From Fidelibacterota bacterium (lineage in GTDB: Bacteria > Fidelibacterota > Marinisomatia > Marinisomatales > SCKK01): a DNA stretch of 36,902 nucleotides. The DNA lies in NCBI GenBank assembly GCA_004124475.1, contig SCKK01000019.1:20001-56902 (forward strand), in the 5' to 3' direction. This document shows, in pieces, positions 27,036 through 36,387 of this stretch. How positions within the stretch are numbered: position 1 is the first letter of the stretch; the number at the start of each line of letters is the position of its first letter. The notes under the pieces are model-generated. The model ran no database searches and had not been told where the DNA came from. It saw only the letters and a program-made list of their open reading frames with translations. Position numbers and translations under genes: made by a program.

Positions 27036-28787
27036 GTGGTAAGCTATAATAGTTTTTCAATAAGTTTCGCGATTAAAAATGTTGGTATTCTAATTACCAC
27101 TATTTTTTCATTTATGTTGTTTATTTACCCGTATCCACAAGGAGAATTGTTTACTTTAATTCGAGTAATACTCTTACTATCAATAGTATTCATATTTATT
27201 AAGCTTCATTCAAACCATGAATCTTCAAGGAAAATATCTGATAGACGTTTTGTTTTGGATAGGAAGGACACAACATCGTCGCAAAAATCCAGTGCTCATT
27301 TGGGAACAAATGAAGAAGATCAATTTATGGATAGTATTGAGATAATATTGGATATGATCGTAGCATCAAATCCCAAACTTAATGTTGTTGTTTATTTTCA
27401 AAATAATCTTGAAGGGAGTTTATTTCTTAGAGGATTTCGTGGTGAAGAAAATTTGTTTAATCAGGAACTTCCACTAGACAATCCAATAGTTGAAAAGGTT
27501 ATTAATGATAAAAAAATAATGTTGGTTACTCCGGATAAAGATGAAGATGCAATTCGTTCGTTTTTTAGCGATTTTACTTCTTTACCTGCAAGTACATCTC
27601 TATTTGTGAGTCCTATTAATTATGATGATTTAAATATAGGAGTATTAATAACTCAGGTAGATCAATATAGAGATTTCGATGAAAAAGATGAAAAAACCAT
27701 TGACTTAGCAACTCAAGTGATTGGTGGTGAATTTATACATTTTAGAGAAATATCTGACCTTCGTTCAGATAATTTGTTCTATGCTCAATTACATGCTTTT
27801 CAAAATGGGTTAGATATATCTCATCCTAAGGAAGAGTTGCTTACATCTATTCTTCGATTTTGTGAAAGAAACTTCGTCTTTGATAAACTAACCATATCGA
27901 TGGTCACTGAGCGAAAAGATGAGGCTGTAATTAAGGCGGTTATTGGGTTTACAATGGATTTTGGAGAAGGGGATACTTTTCAATTAAAGGGAACAATTCA
28001 CGGAACCGTGATAAGGGATGGTGTTCCTATAAAATATGATAATATGACGATGGATTCCACCATCAAAAGTAGATTTAATAGTAGGGATATTGAAGAGTTC
28101 CGGTTTCTTTCATTTTTAGGCGTTCCAATCCGTAATAAGCATGGGACTATTGGATGTTTAGCGTTGGAGAGTTTCGGATCAAAAAAATATACAGATTCAG
28201 ATTATCGGGTATTAGGGGTAATTGCGGATCAGTTTGGAACATTATTAGATTGGTGGCAGGACTATGGTGCTGTAAGAAAATCCGCAAGGTATGATGGCCT
28301 AACAAAATTATTGAATCGTAGATCATTTTTGGAACGGTTTGAAGATGAGATTAGTCGTGCTGGTCGATACCAGGACAATTTGGTTTTAATGATTTTAGAT
28401 TTAGATAAGTTTAAACGAATAAATGATACTTATGGCCATCTTTATGGGGATTTTGTGTTGGCGGAAACAGCCTCCAGACTGAAGAACAGTGTTAGAAATA
28501 TTGATATTGTGGCACGATATGGGGGAGAAGAGTTTGCTATTATTTTAATTAATGCAACGAAAAAAGGAACGATTACTACAGCAAAACGAACAGTCGAAAG
28601 TATTGCTAATTCTAAATTTGAAAAAGATGATATTGCTGTGAATATGGCAATTAGTGCAGGGATTGCAGAATATCCTTCTGACGGAAGTACAGTTCACCAA
28701 CTGATAGCAATAGCCGATGAGGCGATGTACGATGTAAAACGTAAGGGTGGAAATGATGTTGGAATTCCGAGCAGAACTAATGCCTGA
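27036..28787 (+). CDS. Membrane GAF-GGDEF diguanylate cyclase
   Basis: Two N-terminal transmembrane helices (about residues 8-30 and 36-56) are followed by two GAF-like regions (about 100-235 and 265-400; the second contains GTIHGTVIRDGVPIKYDN and FLSFLGVPIRNKHGTIGCLA). A C-terminal GGDEF domain follows (about 415-575). The active-site motif is GGEEF (496-500), and the inhibitory RxxD site (Arg487-Asp490, RNID) five residues earlier is intact, so the protein should make c-di-GMP and be product-inhibited. No EAL domain. The GTG start at 27036 keeps both membrane helices; no Shine-Dalgarno is visible. Its 3' end overlaps the convergent peptidase gene by 11 nt. Confidence 0.92.
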   Translation: MVSYNSFSISFAIKNVGILITTIFSFMLFIYPYPQGELFTLIRVILLLSIVFIFIKLHSNHESSRKISDRRFVLDRKDTTSSQKSSAHLGTNEEDQFMDSIEIILDMIVASNPKLNVVVYFQNNLEGSLFLRGFRGEENLFNQELPLDNPIVEKVINDKKIMLVTPDKDEDAIRSFFSDFTSLPASTSLFVSPINYDDLNIGVLITQVDQYRDFDEKDEKTIDLATQVIGGEFIHFREISDLRSDNLFYAQLHAFQNGLDISHPKEELLTSILRFCERNFVFDKLTISMVTERKDEAVIKAVIGFTMDFGEGDTFQLKGTIHGTVIRDGVPIKYDNMTMDSTIKSRFNSRDIEEFRFLSFLGVPIRNKHGTIGCLALESFGSKKYTDSDYRVLGVIADQFGTLLDWWQDYGAVRKSARYDGLTKLLNRRSFLERFEDEISRAGRYQDNLVLMILDLDKFKRINDTYGHLYGDFVLAETASRLKNSVRNIDIVARYGGEEFAIILINATKKGTITTAKRTVESIANSKFEKDDIAVNMAISAGIAEYPSDGSTVHQLIAIADEAMYDVKRKGGNDVGIPSRTNA

Positions 28788-30102
28788 CTTTTCGTCTTCC
28801 TTGTCTCATAATAGTTTCTATTTCATCTATTTCTTTGGGTATATGAGCTGATAACCATTTTGGACCATTCTCGGTCATTATTACATCGTCTTCTATTCGT
28901 ATCCCGATGCCTCTATATTTTTCAAGTGCTGTTGTATCATCGATTGCAATGTAGATTCCTGGCTCAATTGTAAACACAGAACCAACTTCAATCTTTGCTT
29001 TTCGTCCGCCTACATCGTGAACATCCAGACCAAGCCAATGACCGATTCCATGAATGAAGTATTGTCCAACCCCTTTTTCATCTAAATAATTTTTTGCGAT
29101 TTTGTGTATATCTTTTAGGGTCATTCCGATTTCTACTGAATCAAACGCAATTTTTTGAGCTTCCAACACATAGGAATATATTTCCCTCTGTATATAGGAA
29201 AACCTTCCATTAACAGGAATTGTTCTGGTAATATCTGCTGTATACATATGGTATTCAGCTCCCACGTCCATGAGCAGTAGATCTCTAAATTTCATTTGTC
29301 TGTTGTTTGTCGTGTAATGTAGAGTTGTAGAGTTTTCGCCAGATCCAACTATGGAGGGGAATCCAAGCCTTTCACTACCAAGGTCACGGAAAACAAATTC
29401 AATGGTTGCTTCAATGTTGTTTTCATAGAGATTTGGTTTTACCCTCTGCATTGCAGAAATGATTCCTTCACCAGTGATATCAATAGCTTTTTGCAACAGT
29501 TCGATTTCGTCGGGTGATTTTATATGTCGAAGATGATGAATAATTGTACCAGCATTTAAAACAGTTACATCACTGAATTTATCTTTATCGAATAATTCTT
29601 CTGATGGATCGGGTAGATTTTGTGTGTGAATATTTCTTCCACTCATTGTGATGTATAAAGTATCAATAAAGGGCATTAGTTTTTCTATAGAGACCTTGAA
29701 TGAATCTGTTACTTCAACGAATTGAAACCCTAACTCCTGCTTCACGCCTTCAACACCTAACCGCTTGCCTGTCCACACTTCCAAGCTTGGATTTCTTGGT
29801 CTGGTAAAAATTATTTCATCTGAAAATGGAATCATTTCTTTACCCTTAAAATCTTTTCCGATGAGTAAAAGCTTTGTTTCCTGCTCGGGATTCCCAGTGA
29901 GGTACCAAAAATCGCTATCTGGACGGAATTCATGTTCTACATCACCATTCCTCAGGTATACTTTTGCTGTAGAGAGAATCATTACGGATGTAGGTCCTAA
30001 CTGTTTACGAACAGCTTCCCTTCGGTCTTTAAAAATTTTCGGAGTGGATGACAAAAGGGAACTTATACAAACAATAAAGCTTAAAATGATACTTTTATTC
30101 AT
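28777..30102 (-). CDS. pepP: Exported Xaa-Pro aminopeptidase (M24 family)
   Basis: Metallopeptidase removing N-terminal residues before proline. The N-terminal creatinase-like domain (RREAVRKQLGPTSVMILST, FRPDSDFWYLTGNPE) and the pita-bread catalytic domain carry the metal ligands: Asp in LLMDVGAEYHMYTADITRT (two Asp), His in HGIGHWLGLDVHDVG, Glu in FTIEPGIY and in GIRIEDDVI. I chose ATG at 30102 rather than the TTG at 30126 because aaaggag lies 6 nt before it. This start gives a signal peptide (MNKSIILSFIVCISSLLSS), so the enzyme is probably periplasmic, unlike cytoplasmic Escherichia coli PepP. It is the only minus-strand gene in the window. Confidence 0.94.
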   Translation of the reverse strand: MNKSIILSFIVCISSLLSSTPKIFKDRREAVRKQLGPTSVMILSTAKVYLRNGDVEHEFRPDSDFWYLTGNPEQETKLLLIGKDFKGKEMIPFSDEIIFTRPRNPSLEVWTGKRLGVEGVKQELGFQFVEVTDSFKVSIEKLMPFIDTLYITMSGRNIHTQNLPDPSEELFDKDKFSDVTVLNAGTIIHHLRHIKSPDEIELLQKAIDITGEGIISAMQRVKPNLYENNIEATIEFVFRDLGSERLGFPSIVGSGENSTTLHYTTNNRQMKFRDLLLMDVGAEYHMYTADITRTIPVNGRFSYIQREIYSYVLEAQKIAFDSVEIGMTLKDIHKIAKNYLDEKGVGQYFIHGIGHWLGLDVHDVGGRKAKIEVGSVFTIEPGIYIAIDDTTALEKYRGIGIRIEDDVIMTENGPKWLSAHIPKEIDEIETIMRQGRRKVRH

Positions 30103-30432
30103 GGTTGTCTCCTTTGGTAGTTGCAAAGAGTGATGTAATGTTGAAATTCGGAAAATAATCGTGATATCACAACATCAATTATAGCAATTCTCTAATGTTA
30201 ATATTATTGAGACTCTGCTAAGTTTATGAGTATTTGGTGGTTACTGAGCAAAACTATTGATTTGGATATTTTGTTGTTGGCTGAACAGCATCTTAATTTA
30301 TAGACCCATAGCGACACGATGCCCAATCAACATATTCTAGATAAAATGTACGGGAATCAGACGAATAATATAAGAGAATAAACTACTTGAAGAATCGCAC
30401 AAATTGGGAATAAATTTTTCGTCGAGAAAAAG
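30103..30432. other. Divergent promoter spacer
   Basis: 330 nt of AT-rich sequence between the minus-strand peptidase and the plus-strand TPR lipoprotein gene, which must hold both promoters. I see no ORF, hairpin or repeat-family element in it and no box good enough to call. Confidence 0.5.
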
Positions 30433-32064
30433 ATGAAAGACATAACTTTTAAAATCAGAATAATCACTGCAATTATATTCATAGCACTATTGTCTGCATG
30501 TGCTACTCGTCCAGTAATAGAACCCGATTCTAAACCTCTACCTGAGTCCGATTTTGAAACACCGCCTTCTCAAGTTAATACTGAGGCATTAAAGCACTTT
30601 ATGGATGGTGAAGTTTTCATGATGCAGGGGAATTTTGCTATGGCAATCCTGGAATATCAGGATGCACTGGAGTATGATCCCTCATCACCGTCTATCATCA
30701 CCTCACTTGCAGAGGCATATATGCGCTTAGGGAAATTTGAGAAGGGAGAGAAACATCTTCTTCAGGCTCTGGATTTTGATCCCAAAGACAGGAGTGCAAG
30801 AGAATTACTGGGTCATCATTATTTAGTCAGGAATAGAATTAATAAGGCTGAAGAACAGTATCGATTTTTACACGATTTTTATCCTGAGGAGTTAGAGTAT
30901 CAGTACATTCTCGCAGAGATTACTTTAAGAAGGGGAGATGTTGAAAATGCTCAGCGCCTATTTTGGAAAATATATGAAAATAATTCATCTGAGGAACGAG
31001 CTCTATTTCGTGCCGGTAAAATAGCGAGAGAAAGAAAGGACTTTCCTTTTGCAATGGAAGCCTATGAACACCTGATAAAATTAAATCCGGAGAAAGGTCA
31101 ATACTGGCGAATTTTCAGCGAGTTAGCGCTTATTCTTCAGGATATTCCCAAAGCGATTACAGGTCTTGAAAAACTGTTAGCACTTTCCGATCAAACACCT
31201 GAAATTTTAGAAAAACTGTCCATTCTATATTACGACCATGGTAACCGTAAGAAGGCTGATTCAATACTTATTCGCTTATATAACGATGATATTAAATCAC
31301 CGGGAATTCTCTATTATCTGGGTCGAATTGCGTTGGATAATGATGATTACGAATCTTTGGAGAGCTATTCAAAAGAATTGGTAGATGCTTACCCTGAAGT
31401 TAGAGAAGGATATACGAATTTAGCTTTGGCTTATATAAATCTTGATCGAAATCTTGATGCAATTTCCGTTTTATTGGAAGCCAGAGAACGATTCCCTGGT
31501 GATTATACGATAAATTTTCTATTGGGGAACAGTTACAATGTGCAGGAAAATTATATTCTTGCCAAAAGTAGTCTGTTGACTGCCCTGAAAGTAGTTCCGG
31601 ATTCAAGATCCGCTATGCACCTCTTGGCAACAGTTTACAACCAATTAGAGGAGTGGGATCATTCCGACGGATTGTACCAGAATCTACTGGATTCTGATAC
31701 AAATGATGGTCAAGCTCTCAACAATTATAGCTATACCCTGGCGTTAAGAGAAACCAGATTACAGGAAGCTCTTCAAATGGCTCAAAAAGCTATCGAACTG
31801 GAACCGGATAATGCAGCTTATTTTGATACGATTGGGTGGATTTACTTCAAAATAATGCAGTATACCAAGGCAGCAGAGTACATCAGAAAGTCGCTTGATA
31901 TTGAAAGTGGGAATGCTGTTGTGCTGGAACATATGGGAGATGTATTAATCAAATTGTCTCGCGATCATGAAGCAGTCAAATATTATAAAGAGGCATTGGA
32001 AATTGAGAGTGATAATGAGACATTGAAAAAGAAGTTGAGTCAGCAAGAGGGACATATTGAATAA
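30433..32064 (+). CDS. TPR-repeat lipoprotein
   Basis: A signal peptide ends in lipobox LLSAC, so Cys23 should be lipidated (MKDITFKIRIITAIIFIALL then SAC). After a Pro-rich linker, about 13 tetratricopeptide repeats fill residues 55-540; clear units include GNFAMAILEYQDALEYDPSS, LGKFEKGEKHLLQALDFDPK and HEAVKYYKEALEIESDN. TPR lipoproteins of this size act as scaffolds for outer-membrane assembly, secretion or polysaccharide export. Its stop overlaps the first glycosyltransferase gene by 8 nt, which ties it to the glycan locus; a role in glycan export or assembly is inferred. Confidence 0.88.
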   Translation: MKDITFKIRIITAIIFIALLSACATRPVIEPDSKPLPESDFETPPSQVNTEALKHFMDGEVFMMQGNFAMAILEYQDALEYDPSSPSIITSLAEAYMRLGKFEKGEKHLLQALDFDPKDRSARELLGHHYLVRNRINKAEEQYRFLHDFYPEELEYQYILAEITLRRGDVENAQRLFWKIYENNSSEERALFRAGKIARERKDFPFAMEAYEHLIKLNPEKGQYWRIFSELALILQDIPKAITGLEKLLALSDQTPEILEKLSILYYDHGNRKKADSILIRLYNDDIKSPGILYYLGRIALDNDDYESLESYSKELVDAYPEVREGYTNLALAYINLDRNLDAISVLLEARERFPGDYTINFLLGNSYNVQENYILAKSSLLTALKVVPDSRSAMHLLATVYNQLEEWDHSDGLYQNLLDSDTNDGQALNNYSYTLALRETRLQEALQMAQKAIELEPDNAAYFDTIGWIYFKIMQYTKAAEYIRKSLDIESGNAVVLEHMGDVLIKLSRDHEAVKYYKEALEIESDNETLKKKLSQQEGHIE

Positions 32065-33007
32065 AAAGATATCTGTAATTATTCCTGCCTATAACGAAAA
32101 GCAGTCTTTACCAATTCTTCTTGATGAAATTGAAGGAGCGTTATCAGGAAAGTTTGAATATGAGATAATTGTAATAGACGATGGAAGTACGGATGGTTCG
32201 TTTGAGTTGTTGCAGAAAAGGGCCAAATTGGATGGAAAAATTCGGGTCACCAGATTTTTAAGAAATTATGGAAAGTCTGCAGCATTATCTGAAGGATTTA
32301 AGAGAGCTCAAGGGGATTATATCATTACTCTCGATTCCGATTTACAAGATGACCCCAATGAGATACCCAGATTGATTGAAATCCTTGAATCCGGATATGA
32401 CCTTGTCTCCGGATGGAAAAAAAATCGCAGAGATCCTTTCTCCAAACGTATACCCTCTAAATTCTTCAACTTTATTACTCGTATTCTTACGGGTATTAAG
32501 TTACATGATTTTAACTGTGGGCTTAAAGCTTACCGTAAGTCTGTAGTCAAATCTCTCGATATCTATGGAGGAATGCACAGGTATATTCCTGTGTTAGTAG
32601 GTAAGAAAGGATATAAAGTAACCGAGACTGTAGTAAACCATAGACAGCGGAAATATGGTACGACAAAATTTGGCAGGGAACGTTACTTTCACGGTTTGTT
32701 TGACTTAATGACGGTTCTCTTTCTCAACCGGTATACGAGAAAACCTTTGCATTTTTTCGGGATTTTTGGGCTTATCAGTTTCATTTCCGGGCTTGGAATT
32801 GATGTTTGGGTTTTATTTTTGAAGTATGGTTTAGGAGAACCCTTTCAGAAACATATGGCACTCCTTGTCTTTGGCGTATTGTTACTGATTCTTGGGGTTC
32901 AATTCATATCAATTGGTCTCTTGGGAGAGATGATCGCTAAAGCAAATATACGATCTACAGAAATTATCTATGTGGAAACCGCCGATAGGGAATCCCCAAG
33001 TTCGTAA
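32057..33007 (+). CDS. Family 2 glycosyltransferase, polyprenyl-phosphate (DPM1/GtrB/ArnC) type
   Basis: N-terminal GT-A domain with VIIPAYNEKQSLPILLDEIE, the nucleotide-sugar motif VIDDGSTDGS, metal-binding TLDSDLQDDP and the acceptor-side CGLKAYRKSV. Two C-terminal transmembrane helices (about 229-255 and 264-290) are typical of enzymes that load a sugar onto undecaprenyl phosphate for use outside the membrane. The TTG start at 32057 overlaps the lipoprotein stop and is preceded by agaggga. Length 316 aa is normal. The sugar is unknown. Confidence 0.92.
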   Translation: MNKKISVIIPAYNEKQSLPILLDEIEGALSGKFEYEIIVIDDGSTDGSFELLQKRAKLDGKIRVTRFLRNYGKSAALSEGFKRAQGDYIITLDSDLQDDPNEIPRLIEILESGYDLVSGWKKNRRDPFSKRIPSKFFNFITRILTGIKLHDFNCGLKAYRKSVVKSLDIYGGMHRYIPVLVGKKGYKVTETVVNHRQRKYGTTKFGRERYFHGLFDLMTVLFLNRYTRKPLHFFGIFGLISFISGLGIDVWVLFLKYGLGEPFQKHMALLVFGVLLLILGVQFISIGLLGEMIAKANIRSTEIIYVETADRESPSS

Positions 33008-34064
33008 GGATTTAATAATCGATAATCATTCTACTTCTACAGAAACTCCCACAATTAGTATCATTACTCCCACGTTTAATAGGGCGGAGGAACTTGAACC
33101 ACTAATAAAATCCATTCAAAATCAATCTTTGGACCATCAGAAATTTGAAATGATAATTGTTGATGATGGTTCAATAGATACCACAGAAGAAATCATAAGA
33201 GAATGGAAGGATAAAGTTGATTTCAACCTTCGATATGTTTCTCAGGAAAATAAAGGTCCTGGAGCTGCTCGGAATTTAGGGATGAGTGTTGCGGGAGGGG
33301 ATTTATTCCTTTTTATTGATTCAGACTGCGAAGCAAAGGAAGATTGGATAGAACAGATATATGAAACATATCAAACCGATAAATTTGATGCTTGCGGGGG
33401 TCCTGATGCTTCCATGAATGACTTCACACCTTTACAGCGAGCCATTGATTTTTCAATGACATCTTTTTTTACAACGGGAGGGATGAGGGGTCATAGCAAC
33501 AAACCCTTCGCCAAGTTTTATCCTCGTAGTCATAATATGGGAATAACAAAATCCATTTATCAAAAAGTTGGTGGATTCGGCAAACTTCGTCATGGACAAG
33601 ATATTGAACTCAGTCATAGGATCATTAAAAGTGGGGCAAAAGTAAGCTACATTCCTGACGCAGTTGTATATCATCGCAGGCGTACAACAATTGTGAAATT
33701 CTTCCGACAAGTATTTAACTGGGGAGTAGCGAGGGTGAATTTAGGGAAGATAGATAAAAGAATGTTAGAGCCAATCCATTTTCTACCTGCTATCATTACC
33801 GTGATCTTTTTTCTTTTGATGATTGCTTTTTTTATTAATCCGACACAAAACGGTAAAATTTTCTCACTCGGATTTGGATTATTGTTGGCTCTGTCACTGT
33901 TGGGAGGTATTAAACAGCAGAGCGTGAAAGTGGGAATCCTATTAATAATCATTATCCCAATACAGGTTATAGGTTACGGTCTGGGATTTCTTATCTCACT
34001 TTTTAGAAGGTATGTCTTAAACCTTGATCCATGGACTGGTTTTTCCAGAAAGTATTACAATTAA
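32970..34064 (+). CDS. Membrane-associated family 2 glycosyltransferase
   Basis: GT-A domain: ISIITPTFNRAEELEPLIKS, IIVDDGSIDTTEE, NKGPGAARNLGMSVAGGD and the metal site LFIDSDCEA; then a GQDIELSHRI segment equivalent to the catalytic ED motif. C-terminal hydrophobic helices (about residues 268-290, 296-316 and 320-345) place it at the inner membrane. The ATG at 32970 lies 38 nt inside the previous gene; no start exists in between that leaves the GT-A fold intact. The first 25 residues are therefore probably an unstructured extension. Likely acts in assembly of the same surface glycan. Confidence 0.9.
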   Translation: MWKPPIGNPQVRKDLIIDNHSTSTETPTISIITPTFNRAEELEPLIKSIQNQSLDHQKFEMIIVDDGSIDTTEEIIREWKDKVDFNLRYVSQENKGPGAARNLGMSVAGGDLFLFIDSDCEAKEDWIEQIYETYQTDKFDACGGPDASMNDFTPLQRAIDFSMTSFFTTGGMRGHSNKPFAKFYPRSHNMGITKSIYQKVGGFGKLRHGQDIELSHRIIKSGAKVSYIPDAVVYHRRRTTIVKFFRQVFNWGVARVNLGKIDKRMLEPIHFLPAIITVIFFLLMIAFFINPTQNGKIFSLGFGLLLALSLLGGIKQQSVKVGILLIIIIPIQVIGYGLGFLISLFRRYVLNLDPWTGFSRKYYN

Positions 34065-34130
34065 GAGAATTGATTGAAAGATTTACAAGAAAGATAGATT
34101 ATAAATAGTAGTTATTAAAATCGGATTGAT

Positions 34131-35390
34131 TTGAAAAAAGTATTAGTTATCACATATTATTGGCCTCCAAGTGGAGGACCGGGTGTTCAACGGGTTCTTA
34201 AATTTTGTAAATACCTCCCCGAGTTTGGATGGGAACCGATCGTTTTAACAACAGAGGAGGGTGAGTATCCCGCTATTGACTACTCCTTTGATGGAGACAT
34301 TCCTCCGGAATGCATGGTTTACAGAACCAGAACATTCGAACCTTTTTCATTATACAAGAAATTTACAGCTCAAACTAAGATTCCAACTTATCAATTGGGT
34401 AGGGGTGAGAATGAATCTTGGTTCAGCCGGGTTAGTAAATGGACGCGCATGAATATTTTTCTGCCTGATCCACGAATTGGATGGTATCCATTTGCCTTGA
34501 AAAAAGCAAAATCAATCCTGAAAAATCATAATGTTGATGTTATCTTTTCTTCCAGTCCACCACAATCGGTCCATCTTATTGCACGTTCAATTTCATTTAA
34601 AGGGATTCCATGGGTAGCGGATTTTCGTGATCCTTGGAAGGCCCCTTTCTACTCCGAAGGTCAAAAGAGAAACCTGATATCAGATATTTGGGACCGGAGA
34701 TTAGAAAGAAAAACTTTTTCCAGTATAACCAGGATCACCACAGTTAGTCCCGGATATAGGATTCTACTTGGAACGAAGATCAGCCAGGATAAAATATACG
34801 TTATCTACAATGGTTTTGATGAGCCGGATTTTCAAGTTGAAGTTGATAATAAAAGAGGTGACGAGATTATAATCAGTTACATTGGTACTATGTCTGAATC
34901 GCGGAAACCCCTCGTTTTATTTCAAGCATTGAATAAATTATTGAAAGAAAACACAAAGACTTCTTATCAACTAAATATTGTTGGGGATACTCATCCTTCA
35001 GTTATAAGTGACCTTAAAAACTATGAAATTCTTAGGAAGTCAAAACTATTTGGCTATATTTCTCACACAGAAGCTTTAACAATTATGCGTCAATCTCATT
35101 TTCTAGTTGTTGTAGTTCCCAAAACAGAAAATAATAATGGAATCGTCCCTGCCAAGTTGTTTGAATACATCAGGTCAAAATTTCCTATTATTCTAATTGG
35201 TCCCCCAGATGGGGATGCTGCATCAATTATAAGAAAGACTCATTCTGGTTTTGTGTTTGATTATGATGATGTAGATTCTATTAAGAAAATATTAACATCT
35301 AATCCTACTATTCAACCAAAAGACTATCAAGTATTCAATAGGCGCAACCTCACTAAACAGCTAGTAGCAATTTTTAACACAATAACATAG
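34131..35390 (+). CDS. Family 4-type glycosyltransferase (GT-B fold)
   Basis: N-terminal half begins KKVLVITYYWPPSGGPGVQR, the donor/acceptor cleft Gly-rich loop of GT4 enzymes, with FSSSPPQSVHLIARSISFKG and WVADFRDPWKAP following. The C-terminal Rossmann half has VIYNGFDEPDF, ISYIGTMSESRKPL and a KLFEYIRSKFPIILIGPPDG segment holding the Glu of the E-x7-E motif region. No membrane helices. The TTG start at 34131 gives 419 aa; no Shine-Dalgarno is visible. It is followed after one base by the epimerase-like gene, so the two are probably co-translated. Donor and acceptor sugars are unknown. Confidence 0.88.
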   Translation: MKKVLVITYYWPPSGGPGVQRVLKFCKYLPEFGWEPIVLTTEEGEYPAIDYSFDGDIPPECMVYRTRTFEPFSLYKKFTAQTKIPTYQLGRGENESWFSRVSKWTRMNIFLPDPRIGWYPFALKKAKSILKNHNVDVIFSSSPPQSVHLIARSISFKGIPWVADFRDPWKAPFYSEGQKRNLISDIWDRRLERKTFSSITRITTVSPGYRILLGTKISQDKIYVIYNGFDEPDFQVEVDNKRGDEIIISYIGTMSESRKPLVLFQALNKLLKENTKTSYQLNIVGDTHPSVISDLKNYEILRKSKLFGYISHTEALTIMRQSHFLVVVVPKTENNNGIVPAKLFEYIRSKFPIILIGPPDGDAASIIRKTHSGFVFDYDDVDSIKKILTSNPTIQPKDYQVFNRRNLTKQLVAIFNTIT

Positions 35391-35391
35391 A

Positions 35392-36387
35392 ATGTCCATA
35401 AAGAAAAAAATCTTTATGCTTAACAAATTAATTTGGGATTTTAAGCGTGGAAAAATTTTTTATAGAATTGCTGATGTTGTTTCTTCCCAAAAATTAGGAG
35501 AATATTATTTTGTTTTTGATGAGGAACGTGTCCGAGCTGGAAAAGATCAAGCTCTCATTTCTAGTTATGATGAGAATGGAATTCCCCTCAACAAAACTTA
35601 TATTGATGTGTCGAAAGAAAAGCTTGTATATTTTCCGATAACCATTGGTCAAATGGGTCTGGCAGTTTATCAAACTTATCTCAAAACTCAAGATCAACGT
35701 GATTTGGATATGTTTTTGAAGTTTGCTGAATGGTTTTTGCAAAATGGTATGGATGATGATAAATTAGGCGTGCGTTGGCTGACGGACGTACCATTACCTG
35801 CTTACCGAAATCTTGGACCATGGCAATCTGCGTTTGCTCAAAGTCGAGCTATTTCCATCCTGCTCCGCGCCTACCAGGCTACAGAAAAGCAGGAATATGC
35901 TAAAGTTGCTGAAAAGGCTCTTGTTAGTTTTCAATATTCGGTTTCGGAAGGAGGTGTGGTATCTTATACAGAATGGGGTCCCTTTTATGAAGAATATACT
36001 GCTTCTGTTCCGGTTCTTGTTTTAAACGGGCATATCTTTTCTCTCTTTGGATTACTTGATTTCCATAGGGTTTTTCCCGAACAGAAAACAGCCAAAACTC
36101 TTTTTGAGGTTGGGGTTGAAACTGTGCTAAATTGTCTTCCAAGTTTCGACCTAGGATATTGGAGTCGATATAATTACTGTCAGGCAGACTTTTATCCAAC
36201 TATTGATCCGGCTACTTTAGGTTATCAACGACTTCATATATTATTGTTGAAAGTAATGAACAAAATTAGGACTTCAGAAATACTTGTGAAGTATATAAAT
36301 CGGTGGGAAAATCAGGTTCATCCTCTCAATTATATGAAATCATCTTGGCACAAATACTTAGCTCTGAAGAGCCTAAACCGAATATGA
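35392..36387 (+). CDS. D-glucuronyl C5-epimerase-like protein
   Basis: Resembles the C-terminal catalytic domain of D-glucuronyl C5-epimerase, which turns glucuronate into iduronate in heparan sulphate. Visible family features: the (alpha/alpha) toroid segment GPWQSAFAQSRAISILLRAY, then YTASVPVLVLNGHIFSLFGL, and the Tyr-rich LGYWSRYNYCQADFYP with a final HPLNYMKSSW. No signal peptide, so it would act in the cytoplasm or on a lipid-linked intermediate at the inner face. Length 331 aa is that of the bacterial stand-alone form. Start ATG is one base after the preceding glycosyltransferase. Epimerase activity is inferred; related folds act as lyases or hydrolases. Confidence 0.8.
   Translation: MSIKKKIFMLNKLIWDFKRGKIFYRIADVVSSQKLGEYYFVFDEERVRAGKDQALISSYDENGIPLNKTYIDVSKEKLVYFPITIGQMGLAVYQTYLKTQDQRDLDMFLKFAEWFLQNGMDDDKLGVRWLTDVPLPAYRNLGPWQSAFAQSRAISILLRAYQATEKQEYAKVAEKALVSFQYSVSEGGVVSYTEWGPFYEEYTASVPVLVLNGHIFSLFGLLDFHRVFPEQKTAKTLFEVGVETVLNCLPSFDLGYWSRYNYCQADFYPTIDPATLGYQRLHILLLKVMNKIRTSEILVKYINRWENQVHPLNYMKSSWHKYLALKSLNRI

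Noticed and set aside
36303-36383. Longer start for the small ORF at the epimerase 3' end
   Set aside because: The added 27 codons lie entirely within the epimerase coding sequence and look like an out-of-frame shadow.
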